Below are positions 43,556-56,743 of a stretch of 64,000 bases of DNA, in pieces; within the stretch, counting starts at the first letter, position 1; every line of letters begins with the position of its first letter. The notes under the pieces were generated by a model. It saw only the letters and a list, made by a program, of their open reading frames with translations. It ran no database searches and was not told the origin of the DNA. Origin of the DNA: Lumbricus terrestris (lineage: Eukaryota; Annelida; Clitellata; Crassiclitellata; Lumbricidae); NCBI GenBank assembly GCA_949752735.1, contig OX457036.1, positions 8,193,192 to 8,257,191 on the forward strand. Direction: 5' to 3'. The position numbers and the translations under genes were made by a program.

Positions 43556-43760
43556 CTATAGCACCCTTTCAAGCCCTCTATTCAGAAGCGCTCTCGACTA
43601 CAGCGCGGACACTGCATCGCAGTTTCTCGCCGGAGCACACGAGCAATATTGCGAGTGAAGGACTTTCTCAAGGTCCCAATACGGCGTTTTGAGGTGGATT
43701 CGAACCTGGAACCATCAGGCTCCAAGGCCCCGAACCCACCACTACACCACTGCGCCCCAC
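43556..43760 (-). repeat. tRNA-derived SINE, copy 5
   Basis: Reverse-complement copy (CTATAGCACCCTTTCAAGC ... GGATTCGAACCTGG ... ACTACACCACTGCGCC). Tail fragments with a TATAGCGCC core also occur near 12373, 15040, 17070, 29318, 43870, 46955 and 51312. Confidence 0.85.
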
Positions 43761-44157
43761 CAAATATTATCATTTTCATTTATAGGCTATAACCCTTGGT
43801 TTGTAGAGGTCTATTGATAACCAAGGTAACCTATTTCATTCATTCATTCATTCATTCATTCAGAGCATTTATATAGCGCCTCTTCAAGAAACTACTCAGA
43901 GGTGCTTCCAGCGCAATCAAGACCAAAGAAAAAAGACTTGAGAGATTTGTAGAACCCAATTCAGATAATAAGATTTTCAAACGTTCTCTGTACGCCTAAT
44001 GAGAGAAGATAAAAAAAATTGATTTGATTTCCGAGCAGTCTTTCTTTCCCATAGGCTATAGATTTGTTCCAACCTCACTTCGCGTCCTTTTCTTTAGTCT
44101 GCAACTTTTTTGCCAATTACTTCTGTTCTTTTATTTTCTCATTCTTTGTCGACCTTG

Positions 44158-45690
44158 AAGGAATATTGCGAAAAATTATACGACGGAGAGGAAGAAGAAG
44201 TAGAGATTTCCTATCAAGAAAGAGAACCACCACCATTGATTGAAGAGATCAGAAGAGCAATAACGAGAACAGCATCACGAAAGGCCCCAGGCCCGGACGA
44301 TATAGCAGTTGAATTATTAAAGTTTGGAGGAGAAATGACAATAAGCAAGTTGCACGAGATCTGCGTAGAGATCTGGAATACAGGAATATGGCCAGAGGAA
44401 TGGACACAATCAACGTTCATACCACTTCCAAAGAAAGGAGACCCGCTTCAATGCGGAAATTATAGAACAATCGCATTAGTCTCCCACGCAAGCAAGATCT
44501 TGTTGCGTGTAATACTGGAAAGAATGCAAAACAGACTAGCGGAAGAAATCGCTCCAGAACAGGCAGGATTTAGACCAAAACGAGGCACAAGAGATCAAAT
44601 AGTGAACATAAGGATCATATTGGAGAAGGCAAGAGAGAGGAAACAACCGTTGTATCTCTGCTTCATAGACTTCTCCAAGGCTTTCGACACGGTTAGGCAC
44701 GACCAGCTGTGGCTGGCCATGCTTGACACGGGATTCCCACCGCAGCTGGTAGAACTGATCAGAAATTTATACAGACAACAACACGCTAACGTGAGAACGA
44801 ACGACCTCACATCAGCATGGTTCAGGGTAAAGGGAGGGGTCAGACAAGGTTGCAACCTCTCACCATGCTTATTTAATATTCTATCGGAGCAGGTGATGCG
44901 GATAGCATTGGAAGGCTATGGGGGCGGCCTTAGAATCGGAGGGAGAATTATAAACAACCTCAGATATGCTGATGATATTGTTCTGATTGCTACATCTCCG
45001 GAAGAACTTCAAGAAATAGTGAACCGAGTAGAGAAGGCAGCAGAACAGTTCAACCTGAAGATAAATGTAGGGAAGACGAAGGTCATGACAACCACTGATG
45101 AGATTTTGACAACAGAAGTAAGCGCAGGACAGCTGGATCAAGTGGATTCATTTGTTTATTTGGGATGCCGGGTTACAAAGGACGCAAATTGCACGGGAGA
45201 AGTAAAATCAAGACTTGCGATGGGAATGACGAGTCTGGTAAATATGACGAAGATTTGGAAAAATAAAGCTGTCAGCAACAGAACAAAGACGAGACTACTG
45301 AAGGCATTGGTGTTTCCAATGGCGACATACGGGTGTGAGGCATGGACCTTAAAGAAAGAGGAGGAGAGACGCATACAAGCATTCGAGAACAAATGTTTTA
45401 GAAAAATATTAAGAGTCCCATGGACAAAAAAATTGACCAACGAACAGGTGTACTTCATAGCAGGAACAAAGCAAGAACTGTTGACCCACGTAAAAACAAG
45501 AAAGTTGCGATACTTCGGACACGTGATGAGACAGAAAAAGGAAAGCATAGAAAACAACCTGATGACGGGACTGATGGAGGGAGAAAGGGGAAGAGGAAGA
45601 CCAAGAATGGCATGGATAGACAACATCTTGAAATGGACTGGACTTTCGGGGAGGAGGTTAATGAACATGGCAGGAGATAGACAACTGTAG
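44158..45690 (+). CDS. LINE reverse transcriptase (N-terminus missing)
   Basis: The frame is open from a host-derived ATG at 44110, but its first 16 residues come from flanking DNA, so element coding starts at KEYCEKLYDGEE. RT motifs are in order: KAPGPDDI, FIPLPKKGD with NYRTIALVS, EQAGFRPKRGTRDQI, FIDFSKAFDTV, VRQGCNLSPCLFNI, YADDIVLI (catalytic Asp pair) and NVGKTKVM. The C-terminal part has YGCEAWTLKK, RYFGHVMRQKK and GRGRPRMAWIDNI, usual after the RT domain in this group. The lack of stops over 510 codons shows a recent insertion. Without the endonuclease it is not self-mobile. Confidence 0.88.
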   Translation, partial: KEYCEKLYDGEEEEVEISYQEREPPPLIEEIRRAITRTASRKAPGPDDIAVELLKFGGEMTISKLHEICVEIWNTGIWPEEWTQSTFIPLPKKGDPLQCGNYRTIALVSHASKILLRVILERMQNRLAEEIAPEQAGFRPKRGTRDQIVNIRIILEKARERKQPLYLCFIDFSKAFDTVRHDQLWLAMLDTGFPPQLVELIRNLYRQQHANVRTNDLTSAWFRVKGGVRQGCNLSPCLFNILSEQVMRIALEGYGGGLRIGGRIINNLRYADDIVLIATSPEELQEIVNRVEKAAEQFNLKINVGKTKVMTTTDEILTTEVSAGQLDQVDSFVYLGCRVTKDANCTGEVKSRLAMGMTSLVNMTKIWKNKAVSNRTKTRLLKALVFPMATYGCEAWTLKKEEERRIQAFENKCFRKILRVPWTKKLTNEQVYFIAGTKQELLTHVKTRKLRYFGHVMRQKKESIENNLMTGLMEGERGRGRPRMAWIDNILKWTGLSGRRLMNMAGDRQL

Positions 45691-45757
45691 AAAATGCTCA
45701 TCCATTCGTGCAGCCAACCGTCGCAGAGCGACGATGGCGGAATGACATGACATGACA
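44158..45757 (+). mobile_element. 5'-truncated non-LTR retrotransposon (LINE, RTE-like)
   Basis: A TGTCGACCTTG direct repeat flanks it (44147-44157 and 45758-45768). It carries one open reverse transcriptase frame, a 3' region of about 65 bp and a short TGACA/TGACATG tandem tail instead of poly-A. There is no endonuclease domain, so the insertion is truncated at its 5' end. The short 3' UTR and repeat tail fit RTE-like elements; clade assignment is tentative. Confidence 0.85.
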
Positions 45758-45768
45758 TGTCGACCTTG

Positions 45769-47496
45769 CCATCCTGTTTTTCGTACCTTAAATCTATCTT
45801 TGACCTATTTTTCGGTTTGCCCTCATTTTTAATATTTTTTATCTTTCCAATTCTTATTAAGTGCTTTTATTCCTTTTAGACCGTCCTACTAGAATCTAGA
45901 TCGTCGAAAACATTTATTACACTTTAGTTCCCCTTCCATGCCTGCCTGCCTGCCTGCCTGTCTGTCTGTCTGTCTGTCTGTCTCTCTTTGTTTCAGTGAT
46001 CCGATCATTTAATCTTCCTTGCGTGTCAAATTCTTCATCCACATATCTCTCCATCTTTCATTTTATTTCTCAATTTTCTTCTATCTCTTTCAATTATTAG
46101 TCCAACTGTTTCGATTTACAGCACACTCTCTGCTGTTGCTTCGGCTATTATTCTGTCTGCCATTATATCCCTTCCAAAATCATCTATTGCTTACTGATAC
46201 CGACGATTGCCCTGTCTCTCCTGTCATTTCTTTATCGATTTTCCACCCGCCCTTCTTTATTGTCCAACTCCTTCCATATCTGCATCATGCTCCGCACGCT
46301 CGTTCAATGCCCCCACCTATTTATCCTTTAGAACCAGGCTCATAATCTCGTTTCCAGCATTCACCATTGTTTAACTCGACGTCCAATTCCAGCTCGATCC
46401 TCCATCATTCACCTCCGGCCGCCCATCGTAAGTCAATCTCCTCTTCCTACTCTCATCCTCAGCAACCCGATCTATCATGCATCTCGCCATCCGAGTTCCA
46501 CTTTTCATCCATCTTCGTCATTCGTCGCAATTCCCCGTCCTTATTCCTTCCCTCCGTCTCCTTCCGTCGATGTATTATCTTGAACGAATCCGTAAATATT
46601 CGCGAGTATAACACGCACACGCGTGTATAACGCGCGACGAAGAAATTGACTATGATGGAGAAAAAGCAAAAATGCGGCTTGGGCATTTGCTGCTGCACCT
46701 TCCCGTCTCATTTCTAGTTAGGTGCACGTGTGCCTTGCGTGTCTTTGCGCCCATCAAATAGGCCTATGTAACAAACGGCTCAAAAATCACCATATCTCAT
46801 TGGCTATTACCTCAGGGCTGCGAACAAGAGATTATTAATGATCTCTTTCTTTGTTCGCATTATTTTTAATTACATGGTAGCACACAAATAAATAATATAA
46901 TTGACTATACATAATTTATGTGTAATTATATTCATTTATTCATTACGAGAATTTATATAGCGCCCGTTCAATGTTACTTTTCAGGAGCGTTCCCGATCCA
47001 TACCCGGTTAAAAAGAACAGCTTTCAGATTGGAGTCGAAAGCATCGGATAAAAAATCGGTAGCAAGCGATAAGCCTATAAATATATGATATATATATATA
47101 TATTCCTAAGTAACAAATATTGATGGCTATGCATGTTTGGAGGCTTAGACCGAATTCGTTGCGCTGCGTTTGTTACTTTCGCGGTGTTTTATGCGATGTC
47201 AATGCAATCTGCTAAAGGGTTTTGCCTGTTGAGCCCTTGCGCTGAACAACTACTCATCAGTCCTTGACTACACCGCCCTACGTTCGACTTCTCGTAATCT
47301 GGAGCACTCAGCTTAAGCAATAATAGGCCACCAATCTCCTACAGCTGAAACTAAATCACGTCTTTGTTGTCTTTATTAGGCGCCAATATAAGACTATCCA
47401 TAATTATCTGACCTTGAGAAAATGTGATCGACTGACTTACTCAAGGTCCATACACTGCAGTAATCGTACCGGGAGAGGGCTGGAAGAAAACTTCGG
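45769..47496. other. No gene seen
   Basis: Pyrimidine-rich DNA (45850-46560) with a TGCC/TGTC run at 45940-45982 and a SINE-tail fragment near 46950. The frames here are compositionally biased and unconvincing. Confidence 0.5.
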
Positions 47497-48655
47497 TAGA
47501 AACATATTTTGAAGCACATTACCAGGTACTTATAACATGCTTCTCGAGAGGCCCAATTTGAAGCACGTTGCTTATAACATGCTTCTCTAGAGGCACAATT
47601 TGAAGCACGTTGCTTGCAGCAAGCTTCTGTAGAGGCATAGGTCCTATTATGACATATCCTGCTGATCAGCTGGTTAGTGAGTATGTCGTATATCCAACCA
47701 ACCTGCAGTGAATCGCCAGCCAATCAGTCAATCGGTCTAGCCAAATAGCCTAGTCGTTGAGGCAACCAATCAGCCAGTCAAACTCATTCAGTCAGTCAAC
47801 CAGTCAGCTAACCAGTCAACAGATTTTGTGGGCAGGCAGACAAACAAACAGACGTATACACAGGATATGGAGACCGAGAGGCAGACTTAATTACCCCTTC
47901 CGTTGCAGTGGACTGTGTCCCTGACCACTGGCCTGCGAATCAGCGCAGACCACTGCCTGAGGCTGCCAGTTCATCGCACTTATTTTGACAATCAATTGCA
48001 ACAATGATCGTTTGCCCTGATTCATGGCATTGATTCATGGACCTGACGGAAATGGCCGACCAGGAAAACCACTATCAGGAGATATCGCGGTCCAATGTGT
48101 CCATGCATGCTGGGCTCTCTGCACCCCGCACGATCACACCACCTCGCGACGGGGTTGTTTGGTCTCCTATATACACCCGAGGCGTGACGCCTGCTTGCTT
48201 ACTTATTCACGATGACAATGTCTGCAATATGAACATAAATTCGTATTATCCATGGCGTACTGAAATGAACCCTAATGTCAAGGAAATGGAACGACATGAT
48301 AAATTACAATAACTGATGTCGGGCCAATGCTTTGGAAAGTATTCATGCGCGCATTTTAATATTTCTCTGTAGAAGCGTGTTGCAAGTTGCGTGCTTCTTA
48401 AATTGCTTCTGTGAAAGCATTCTATAAAGTAAAGTGCTTCTTAATATGCCTCTGTGTGATCATGCAATAAACTACGTGCTTCAAAGCATGCCTATGTGAA
48501 AGCATGCTAGCATTAACGTACTTCTAAATATGCCTCTGTGCGACCATGCAATAAGCTACGTGCTTCAAAGCATGCCTCCCTCTGTGAAAGCATGCTAGAA
48601 GTAACGTACTTCTTAATATGCATATACTGTAGCAGCGTACTTATATTATGGTGCC
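47497..48655. repeat. Inverted pair of minisatellites with GAAGCACGTTGC units
   Basis: The left array (47497-47640) has about three copies of ACATGCTTCTCTAGAGGC plus GAAGCACGTTGCTT. The right array (48360-48655) has inverted relatives (ACGTGCTTCAAAGCATGCCT, two and a half units of about 110 bp). About 700 bp lies between. Confidence 0.75.
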
Positions 48656-50228
48656 TTTCATCTGCGCCGGTTACTGTAACCGTAATCGTAAATCTCCCTA
48701 ATGGAGGAGTCTGAGAACTTCATTGCATGCAAACGACAGCGCAATGCAATACATTACGACACAGTACAATACAATTCAATGCAGTGTTTCAGATAGGTCT
48801 ACAGAGGACACAAGAAATTTAGGCCTAATTGCAATCACATTGTTATTCTTAAGATTCCGTGCTAAACCACAGTAACACATCAGTAGAACTAATTCTCCTG
48901 TCTTCAGCCGTCACCCTAGATACCGGAGGACTGGTCACACCAGCAGTGTCTGTATCTCGTCACCATCCGTGATCAGTAATTGATGGAACGATGTATACAG
49001 TAAGTCCATGACATTTTCCCATCAGTTCTTGTCATTTAAGGTCTTCCCCTGAGCTGTTTATCCTGGCACCGTGTCCTGGATAATCCCTTTTTCCAATTAA
49101 GCTCCTATCTTTCGCATTGCTCGCTGATAAAAGGCTCATATTAAATAATGATGTGTATTAGTAGGCCTAATAGGAAGCTAACGATACTAAGCTAGAGATA
49201 ATTTTTAATAATAATTATTTAATGTCAGCAATAATATTGCATTAAAACAGTAGAACACTTAGAATATGATAGTAATACGTCATTCAAAAGTCTGTAAAAG
49301 CAATGCTATTTACACTATGATGACTCACTATTAATTAAGGAACGTAGGCCTAATGCCAATGATACCAATGACACTACCATAATATCAAAATTAGATAATT
49401 TAAGCTACTGATAGTATGTCATTATTACAACATTAATAATTTTGATAATGATATGCTAATACGTACAGTACTGTTAAGAATAGAATGTTGACAATGCAAG
49501 AATATAATAATATAACTATCTTAACAACAAAGTGTAGGCCTATGTAAGAATATAATATAATTAATCTTAACAATAAAGTGTTATTATTGTCAATAATCCG
49601 AAGTTAATGATAAGTAAGTAAGTAAGTGAGTAAGTGAGTAAGCATGTGGCCTTTATTTGCATATGACAAGCGCACATGCATTACATTGACGCCCTTACTA
49701 ACGTCTTAACAGTCAATATTAACAAAGCTAACAACATCAATAATAATAATATTGCTAATGGTATAATGCCAATATTAAAAGGTGGAAGATGCAGCGCGTT
49801 TAGGCTACAGGATAATAACGTCGCCCTTTTACGTCCGCGCGGATGTCCTAAGAGACAGGTAGCGAACACTATAATCGTACGTTCCTCTTGATGTCGGTTC
49901 GGCTCTCAGGTTGATTATATTCCCTCAGGTCTCTGATCATCGGAATAGATTGCTGTCTGCAGTTGATTCAACCCTTGATCTATCCGGAATGAATGGTGGA
50001 AGATGAGGTGGACCTTTCTGTGGCAATTTGCACGAAAGTCGAAATGTCATCGACGTTGAGGTTACAGGGTTCAAGGATTTTCTGACCCACCGTAATGGTT
50101 GGTCACGATTTCAGTTGAAGAGTGATCTTTGGAGGAATTGAGTTGCGCGAGTCGTCGCTGAAAGATGCTGAGTTATAAAACGAAAATCAATATTATAGAT
50201 TATTTCTATCATTGCTATAATCGGGCAG
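48656..50228. other. No gene seen
   Basis: AT-rich, with an AAGT/GAGT run at 49611-49643. Nothing coding recognised. Confidence 0.6.
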
Positions 50229-50289
50229 TATTATTATTATTGTCATTATTATTATTATTATTCTTATTGTTATTATTATTGTTGTTGTC

Positions 50290-50367
<78 letters not shown>

Positions 50368-50380
50368 ATTATTATTATTA

Positions 50381-50417
<37 letters not shown>

Positions 50418-50470
50418 TACTTTTACTATTATTATTATTACTATTATTATTATTATTATTATCATCATCG
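50229..50470. repeat. ATT triplet microsatellite
   Basis: About 240 bp of (ATT)n; a second and third tract lie at 52965-53086 and 53181-53260. Confidence 0.97.
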
Positions 50471-51328
50471 TTGTTAGGCCTATTATTATCATTATTATTA
50501 TTAGGCCTATTATTACTATTATTATTGTTATTAATAATTAATTAATAGTAATGATTTTTTTCTTCATCTGACAGCCATTATCTCCGATTACCCGATAGAC
50601 TCTGAGACCTAAAGAATAATACTTACAGGAAGATTGTCTCCATCTGCACTACAGTGTTTCCCATATCCAGACATAATTTAGTGACTCGTTCTTTTCAGAT
50701 TTCCAATCACTCACATGACGCCCTGAACCGTGGAGTGCGCTGGAGTGGATAAGTAACGGATTTTGCCGCTAGGCTGCAGTGACAGATTCCGTCGTGAATT
50801 GAAACAGAAAGCAACGGTTGGCTTCACTGATTTCGAGAGTCCCACTGCGACGACCATCATTTTGATGACAGATTACGAAAGCGACGCATATAAATGGCAT
50901 GTCGATTATTAAAAAATATCGAATTGCGAATAATTATTATTATTGTCCTTAGCCGTGTATAGGCCTATGAGCTGAGTCGCGATGTCTTTTACAGCTGGCA
51001 GATAAGCCTTTTTATGAAGTCCTCAATGATTACATCTGTCTGCGGAAGGAACCGAGTCGCGTTCGTCGTCTCAGCTGCTGGGTCAAGCTGACTTAAACGC
51101 ACTTAGTCTGGCAGACTCTGCTTTTTAAAGAAGAAACTGCAGTGTAAGAAGAAAACATGACCTGAAAAATTCTTGACAAGTCTAAATCTGAGACACATGT
51201 AAGTTCAGAAATGTCGGTCCCATCCGTGATTATTTTGAGTGCCAGTCGTAGTCTATAATTTAGTTAGACCGAACTGTTTAAGTCTGTAATGCACCAATTA
51301 ATGATAATTTATATAGCGTCTTTACAAC

Positions 51329-51555
51329 CAAAGCCGTAGCTAGGGGTGTGTTTTGGGTGTTTGAACACCCCCCGAAATGGAAAATGTGAAAAATAATATA
51401 ATGCATTTACGAGCACATGAAGTAAAAACCATGAAATAAAACCATGAAAACACCCCCCGAAATATGCCGGATGACTAAGAAAGGTCATCAGTTTTTTGGG
51501 GAAGGAAAAATGGTGACTGAAACACCCCCGAAATCAAATCCTGGCTACGGCCTTG
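51329..51555. mobile_element. MITE, 227 bp, CAAAGCCGTAGCTAGG ends
   Basis: Inverted ends CAAAGCCGTAGCTAGG/CAAGGCCGTAGCCAGG and a perfect TTTACAAC duplication (51321-51328 and 51556-51563). It lies within a SINE-tail fragment (TTTATATAGCG). Confidence 0.92.
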
Positions 51556-52992
51556 TTTACAACTACTGTTGAAAAAACGAAAGAATTTTGACGAATAGTA
51601 CGAAATGTGCCAATGCCTTTCGGCGTGAAATGTGGAAAGGAAGGAGTGTTGGAAAGTGGAACAGAACAAAATGACTGAGTGAGAAGAAGGAATGAGTAAA
51701 TGACAAAGTTTTTTTTATTTGTCACGTCGTAGCGAAAGCATCTGACTACAATGATAGTGTTTTTCACTTGGCGCTATATGAATTTACAAACACAATTATG
51801 GTGAATGAATGTGTGTCAGAGTTAGCAACCAAACTAACGAGTGAACAGTTGAGCAATATTAGCACTCGGACGATTTATTACGAAAATAAATAGGCCTAAG
51901 TCAATCAGTTAAATTATCGTTCGACAATAATTGTATATCGCCTTTCAAGCACATAATTGAAAATACAGAAGCGTGATTATTGTCGACAGAACAGAGGAAT
52001 AACAATTATTGTTACTTGCCAACTTAATCTAAAATATTTTTCTGAATGTCGACACCAAAAAATTAATAGACATTTTTTCGGTCTTCATTCGTCTTTCCTT
52101 GTCAGAATAATAATTCTCTTTATGACATCGATAAAATAGCAGAGCCGTGAAAACGAGGCCTGCGATAGAATACCGGGCGATGTCAAGTGTGAAAGTTATA
52201 GACTTAAACATAGGAACGTTGGCAACAATAATATTATTATCGTTTTGCCAAACTTGTAGGTCAGTGATACATTATTATACCATCAATGCATAATAATTGA
52301 TAAATTAGCCTACATGTGCAAATAATAGCTCAGCCTCTTTAGCGGAACCATTAGACTATGTTCCTTTGGGTATAATAGGCCTACTTACTGACAGTCAGCA
52401 TACAATTTTTGCAGACTGCGTGCTTGTGTTACTGTCGTGGTGGAGTTTGATTGATTGATTGATTGATGGTTTTCTAATGCATTTTTTGTTGCGCATATAA
52501 TAATTCTTTATGCTCTTGCGTGTAATAGTCCTAGGCATGTCAACATGTGACAACTGATAACCGGAGCGCAAGATTCCATCTTCCGTGATAACACCTATGG
52601 ATGCTCTTCGTGACAAAGGTATCCAGCTTGATGCTGAGTGGCATTGTCTCATTACAAAGTGTATTGGCTTCCTCCGTCTCCTTTGTCATGGCTTCCAATT
52701 CGCAGCGATCATGTATTAAGCAGCGAAAGGGGGAGGAGTTATGTCGTGACAGAAACTTGCCCGTGGAATTGGATTCAAGGCGAGGAAGAAAGGCGAGGTA
52801 TCGCAAGAAATTTGTCAGGGATATGCTATAATTATTTGGGTTGATATCATTTCAGTCCGGGAAGACACATTTTTGGGAGTGGCTTTAGATCGCAAACTCC
52901 GGACTGCATGGCTAGTAGGCTAGCTACCTGGGTTTCACATGCGTGTCAGAGCATTCGCGTTATTACCATTATTATTTTTTTATTGCTATTAC

Positions 52993-53052
<60 letters not shown>

Positions 53053-53095
53053 CATCATCATCATCATTATTATCATTATTATTATTTTTTTGCCC

Positions 53096-53165
53096 CGAGG
53101 TATTTAGGATCCCTCAGGGACTTCATTGCTAACTATTGTTTAAAAACTAGGCCTATAGTCCGGAA
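53096..53165 (+). repeat. Dispersed repeat with AGGATCCCTCAGGGACTT core
   Basis: A second copy with the same core lies at about 53775-53850, in the same orientation. Confidence 0.6.
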
Positions 53166-53180
53166 TTGTCAGGCCTCGTC

Positions 53181-53260
<80 letters not shown>

Positions 53261-53545
53261 GCAATCATTTATTAAACGCAGCAGTTTTACAAGAAACTAA
53301 AAGAAAAGTTGCTTTGTTCTGGAGTTAGCGCGCCTCATCACCAAACAGATGTGTGAATATGCCTCGAAACGCAGCGGGGTTATAACTTTGCGTAGCCTAG
53401 AAAGTTGAGAGGCGTTTGAAAAGGTGCGTGTTTTTTATAATTTTTATTATTATTTAAACATTGTGCTCTGAGGTACTTCAATGCCCAGGGTTTTAGAAAT
53501 TATAAAATTGGTGTATCTGTAATAGCTATAATTATTTATTTTTAG

Positions 53546-53760
53546 TAGTAGTAGCAGCAGCAGCAGAAGCAGCAGCAGTAGTACTAGTAGTGGTAGTAGT
53601 AGTATTAGTAGTAGTAGCAGTAGTAGCAGTAGTAGCAGTAGTAGTGGTGGTGGTGGTGGTGGTGGTGGTGGTGGTGGTGGTGGTGGTGGTGGTGGTGGTG
53701 GTGGTGGTGGTGGTGGTGGTGGTGGTGGTGGTGGGGTAGTAGTAGTTGTAGTAGTAGTGG
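53546..53760. repeat. AGC/AGT then GGT triplet array
   Basis: AGTAGC-rich triplets change into about 90 bp of uninterrupted GGT, then back to GTAGTA. Confidence 0.96.
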
Positions 53761-54112
53761 TGTCATGTTTTTATTCACCGATGTATACAGGATCCCTCAG
53801 GGACTTGAATATTAACTAATGTATCGAATGAAACGTCCAGACTGACCCTTATAATAATTATTATTTTTTATTATTATCGCTTCTGCTATCAATAGCCTAC
53901 TACTAGTCTACTACAACACCAAGAACAGCAACTGCTATTGTTACTGCTGCTGTTACTGCTACTACTACTAGTGCTGCTGCAATTGTTGTTCATTTTAATT
54001 ATAATTATTTCGTTATCGTTAATCTGCGCGAAGTTCATAAATTTTATGACAGTTGGGAACGAATGTGCAATTTTCAGAAATATCCGTTGACACAGTGAAG
54101 CGAGTAGGCTAC

Positions 54113-54302
54113 AGCCTTCCTGGAGTATATCGCCTCTCCTGGAGCATACCGCCTCTCCTTGAGTATACCGCCTCTCCTGGAGTATACCGCCTCTCCTGGA
54201 GTATTCCGCCTCTCCTTGAGTATTCCGCCTCTCCTGGCGTATAACCGCCTCTCCTGGAGTATACCGCCTTTCTTGAGTAGCCTATGCCGCCTCTCCTGGA
54301 AT
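54113..54302. repeat. 20-bp minisatellite
   Basis: About ten units of CTCCTGGAGTATACCGCCT with small variants. Confidence 0.93.
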
Positions 54303-54574
54303 AGATTTGTCCAGAATCTGACGCAGTGGACTTGAACTGGACATCGTGGATTTTCTCCAGACTACGAGCGTGCATGTCTTCCGTGGAATTGGACCGGATA
54401 TTAAATATTTATTGGATCGCTATTTTTGACTGCGTTGTATTATCAGGATAATTATTAACAGTTTACTAGTTTCGCTATTCTTAGCAGCGTTGTATGGTCG
54501 GAAATTGAATTTTTATCCTTCATTAAGTACAGTGATATCTGTGGCATTAAATGCACAGACAACGGCAAACGTGC

Positions 54575-54759
54575 AGAGAGATAGACGGAGAGTGTGAGAG
54601 AGAAAGAGACAGAGACAGAGAAAGACAGAAAGAGAGAGACGGAGAGAGAGAGAGAGATAGAGAGAGAGATAGACGGGGATGAGAGATAGAGAAAGAGACG
54701 GAGACAGAGAGACAGAGACGGAGAGAGAGAAAGACATAAAGGGATAGAGGCGGAGAGAT

Positions 54760-54832
<73 letters not shown>

Positions 54833-54952
54833 GGAGAGAGACAGAGACGGAGAGAGACGGAGACACAGGCAGAGAGACGGAGAAAGAGATGGAGAGAGAG
54901 ATAGACAGAGACACAGACAGAGAGACGGAGAGAGAAAGAGATGAAGAGAGAG
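54575..54952. repeat. GA-rich polypurine tract
   Basis: About 380 bp of almost pure GA/GACGGA on the + strand, including about 60 bp of uninterrupted (AG)n; it could form triplex DNA. Confidence 0.95.
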
Positions 54953-55770
54953 CTAGCTCGTTTGCTTTGAACTGGTAATCGGTTTAAAGTTTAACGAGCA
55001 AAGTCAGCAGAAACTGAAACCTCCGAATATGTTTTTAAAATTCTGACAAAACTAATTTTTTAAACGTTTGTACTTGTTTTCTTTAATCTCCCAAGAGACC
55101 TGTTACCTTCACGATTCGAGGAAGAAGATGAGGAAGAATGCGAAGAAGAATGCGAAGAAGAATGCAAGAATGACAATAAGACAAAGAACGAAAGTAAGAA
55201 TAGCCAGTAGGCAGCCAGGAATTGAAGTGCTAAGACTTGATTTTTCTAAGCGTATGGCGTCCCGCGGCCAATCCTCTCCTCCTCTCTCTCTGCATAATCC
55301 ATTCATCAACAGTGTTCGGTCATTGCTCTCTTTATGGCGACGTTCTGAAGGCGACAAAGCGGATTAAAACCTCGTAACAAACATCAGACGTCGTTGGCTT
55401 TGTCACCGAATAAACACGGATGGTATCGGAAAAATGAATTTAGTTGCATGTTATAATATCAGTATCAAGATGGTTCTTGAATGAAGACAATATTATTATA
55501 ATTATACAAGATAAACCATTTTTAAAACTCATTACAATTGACAAAAATATGTGAAATTTTATGTCATTAGTTTATTTACAGGGGATAGGCCTACAATAAT
55601 GTTAGGAATACCATTTCTCATGCTGATTCGGAGATTCCGTAGGACTAAACTGACTCACCTGGCATTCCAGTGTATTGACCATCTTTCTGAAACCATACAA
55701 CATTAGACTGCCACGTCCATCACTTTTTACAGATAGCGGCTGATAGCCACTTGCATACATGAGAAGAAGA
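54953..55770. other. No gene seen
   Basis: A Lys-rich frame at 55068-55367 derives partly from a GAAGAAGAATGC repeat and has no recognisable domain. Confidence 0.5.
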
Positions 55771-56160
55771 AATGCATGCATGCATGCATGCATACATGCA
55801 TGCATACATGCATGCATACATGCATACATGCATACATGCATACATGCATACATACATACATACATACATACATACATACATACATACATACATACATACA
55901 TACATAAATAAATAAATACATACATACATACATACATACATACATACATACATACATAAATACATACATACATACATACATACATACATACATACATACA
56001 TACATACATACATACATACATACATACATACATACATACATACATACATACATACATAAATACATTCATACATACATACATACATACATTCATACATGCA
56101 TGCATACATACATACATACATACATACATACATACATACATACATACATACATACATACA

Positions 56161-56191
<31 letters not shown>

Positions 56192-56310
56192 GTCATACAT
56201 GCAGGCATACATTCATACATACATACATACATGCATTCATACATACATACATTCATACATACATACATACATACATACATACATACATACATACATGCAT
56301 ACATACATAC
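55771..56310. repeat. CATA microsatellite, left part
   Basis: About 540 bp of CATA/CATGCA units. It is interrupted at 56311 by the Gmr1-like element and resumes at 63366. Confidence 0.97.
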
Positions 56311-56743
56311 TGTAAGGTTCACGGCCGTCTACGAGGATGACTATCAAAAGATAAGGTCCCAACTTTTGTAAAATAAGGTCGATTTATTCATACAAGCAAT
56401 ATTTACAGCAAATAACAAAGGTTACCGTCTAGTAGAACCAAAGTTGACAAACCAGACGAAGCAGTACGGTTGACAGCACAGCAGACAACGGCTAACGAAG
56501 CCCAGGAAGACAGATGAACTGCCAGAACACCAACAGGGCGAGACGGCGACGTAGAAGACGGACCACATTCAACGAGAGACATCAAACCCACCAGCCTCAC
56601 ACATCACCACAACCGCAGAACAGGGACGTTAGCCACGCAAGCAAAGGCTTATATAGGCAATGCCCAACCCTCAATACACCCACGCTTCCCAAGACAGAAA
56701 GAGTACGGAAGAGTAGAAGGACCGTAGACACCTAATGGCTACA
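56311..56743 (-). repeat. 3' LTR of the Gmr1-like element
   Basis: 433 bp, same TATA-like (56648-56657) and AATAAA motifs as the 5' copy. The left edge abuts the long CATA microsatellite. Confidence 0.93.

Noticed and set aside
44110..44157. First 16 codons of the LINE frame as part of the transposon protein
   Set aside because: They lie outside the target duplication and belong to flanking host DNA.
54513..54914. Ser/Leu-rich 133-residue frame
   Set aside because: Translation of the GA-rich polypurine tract.
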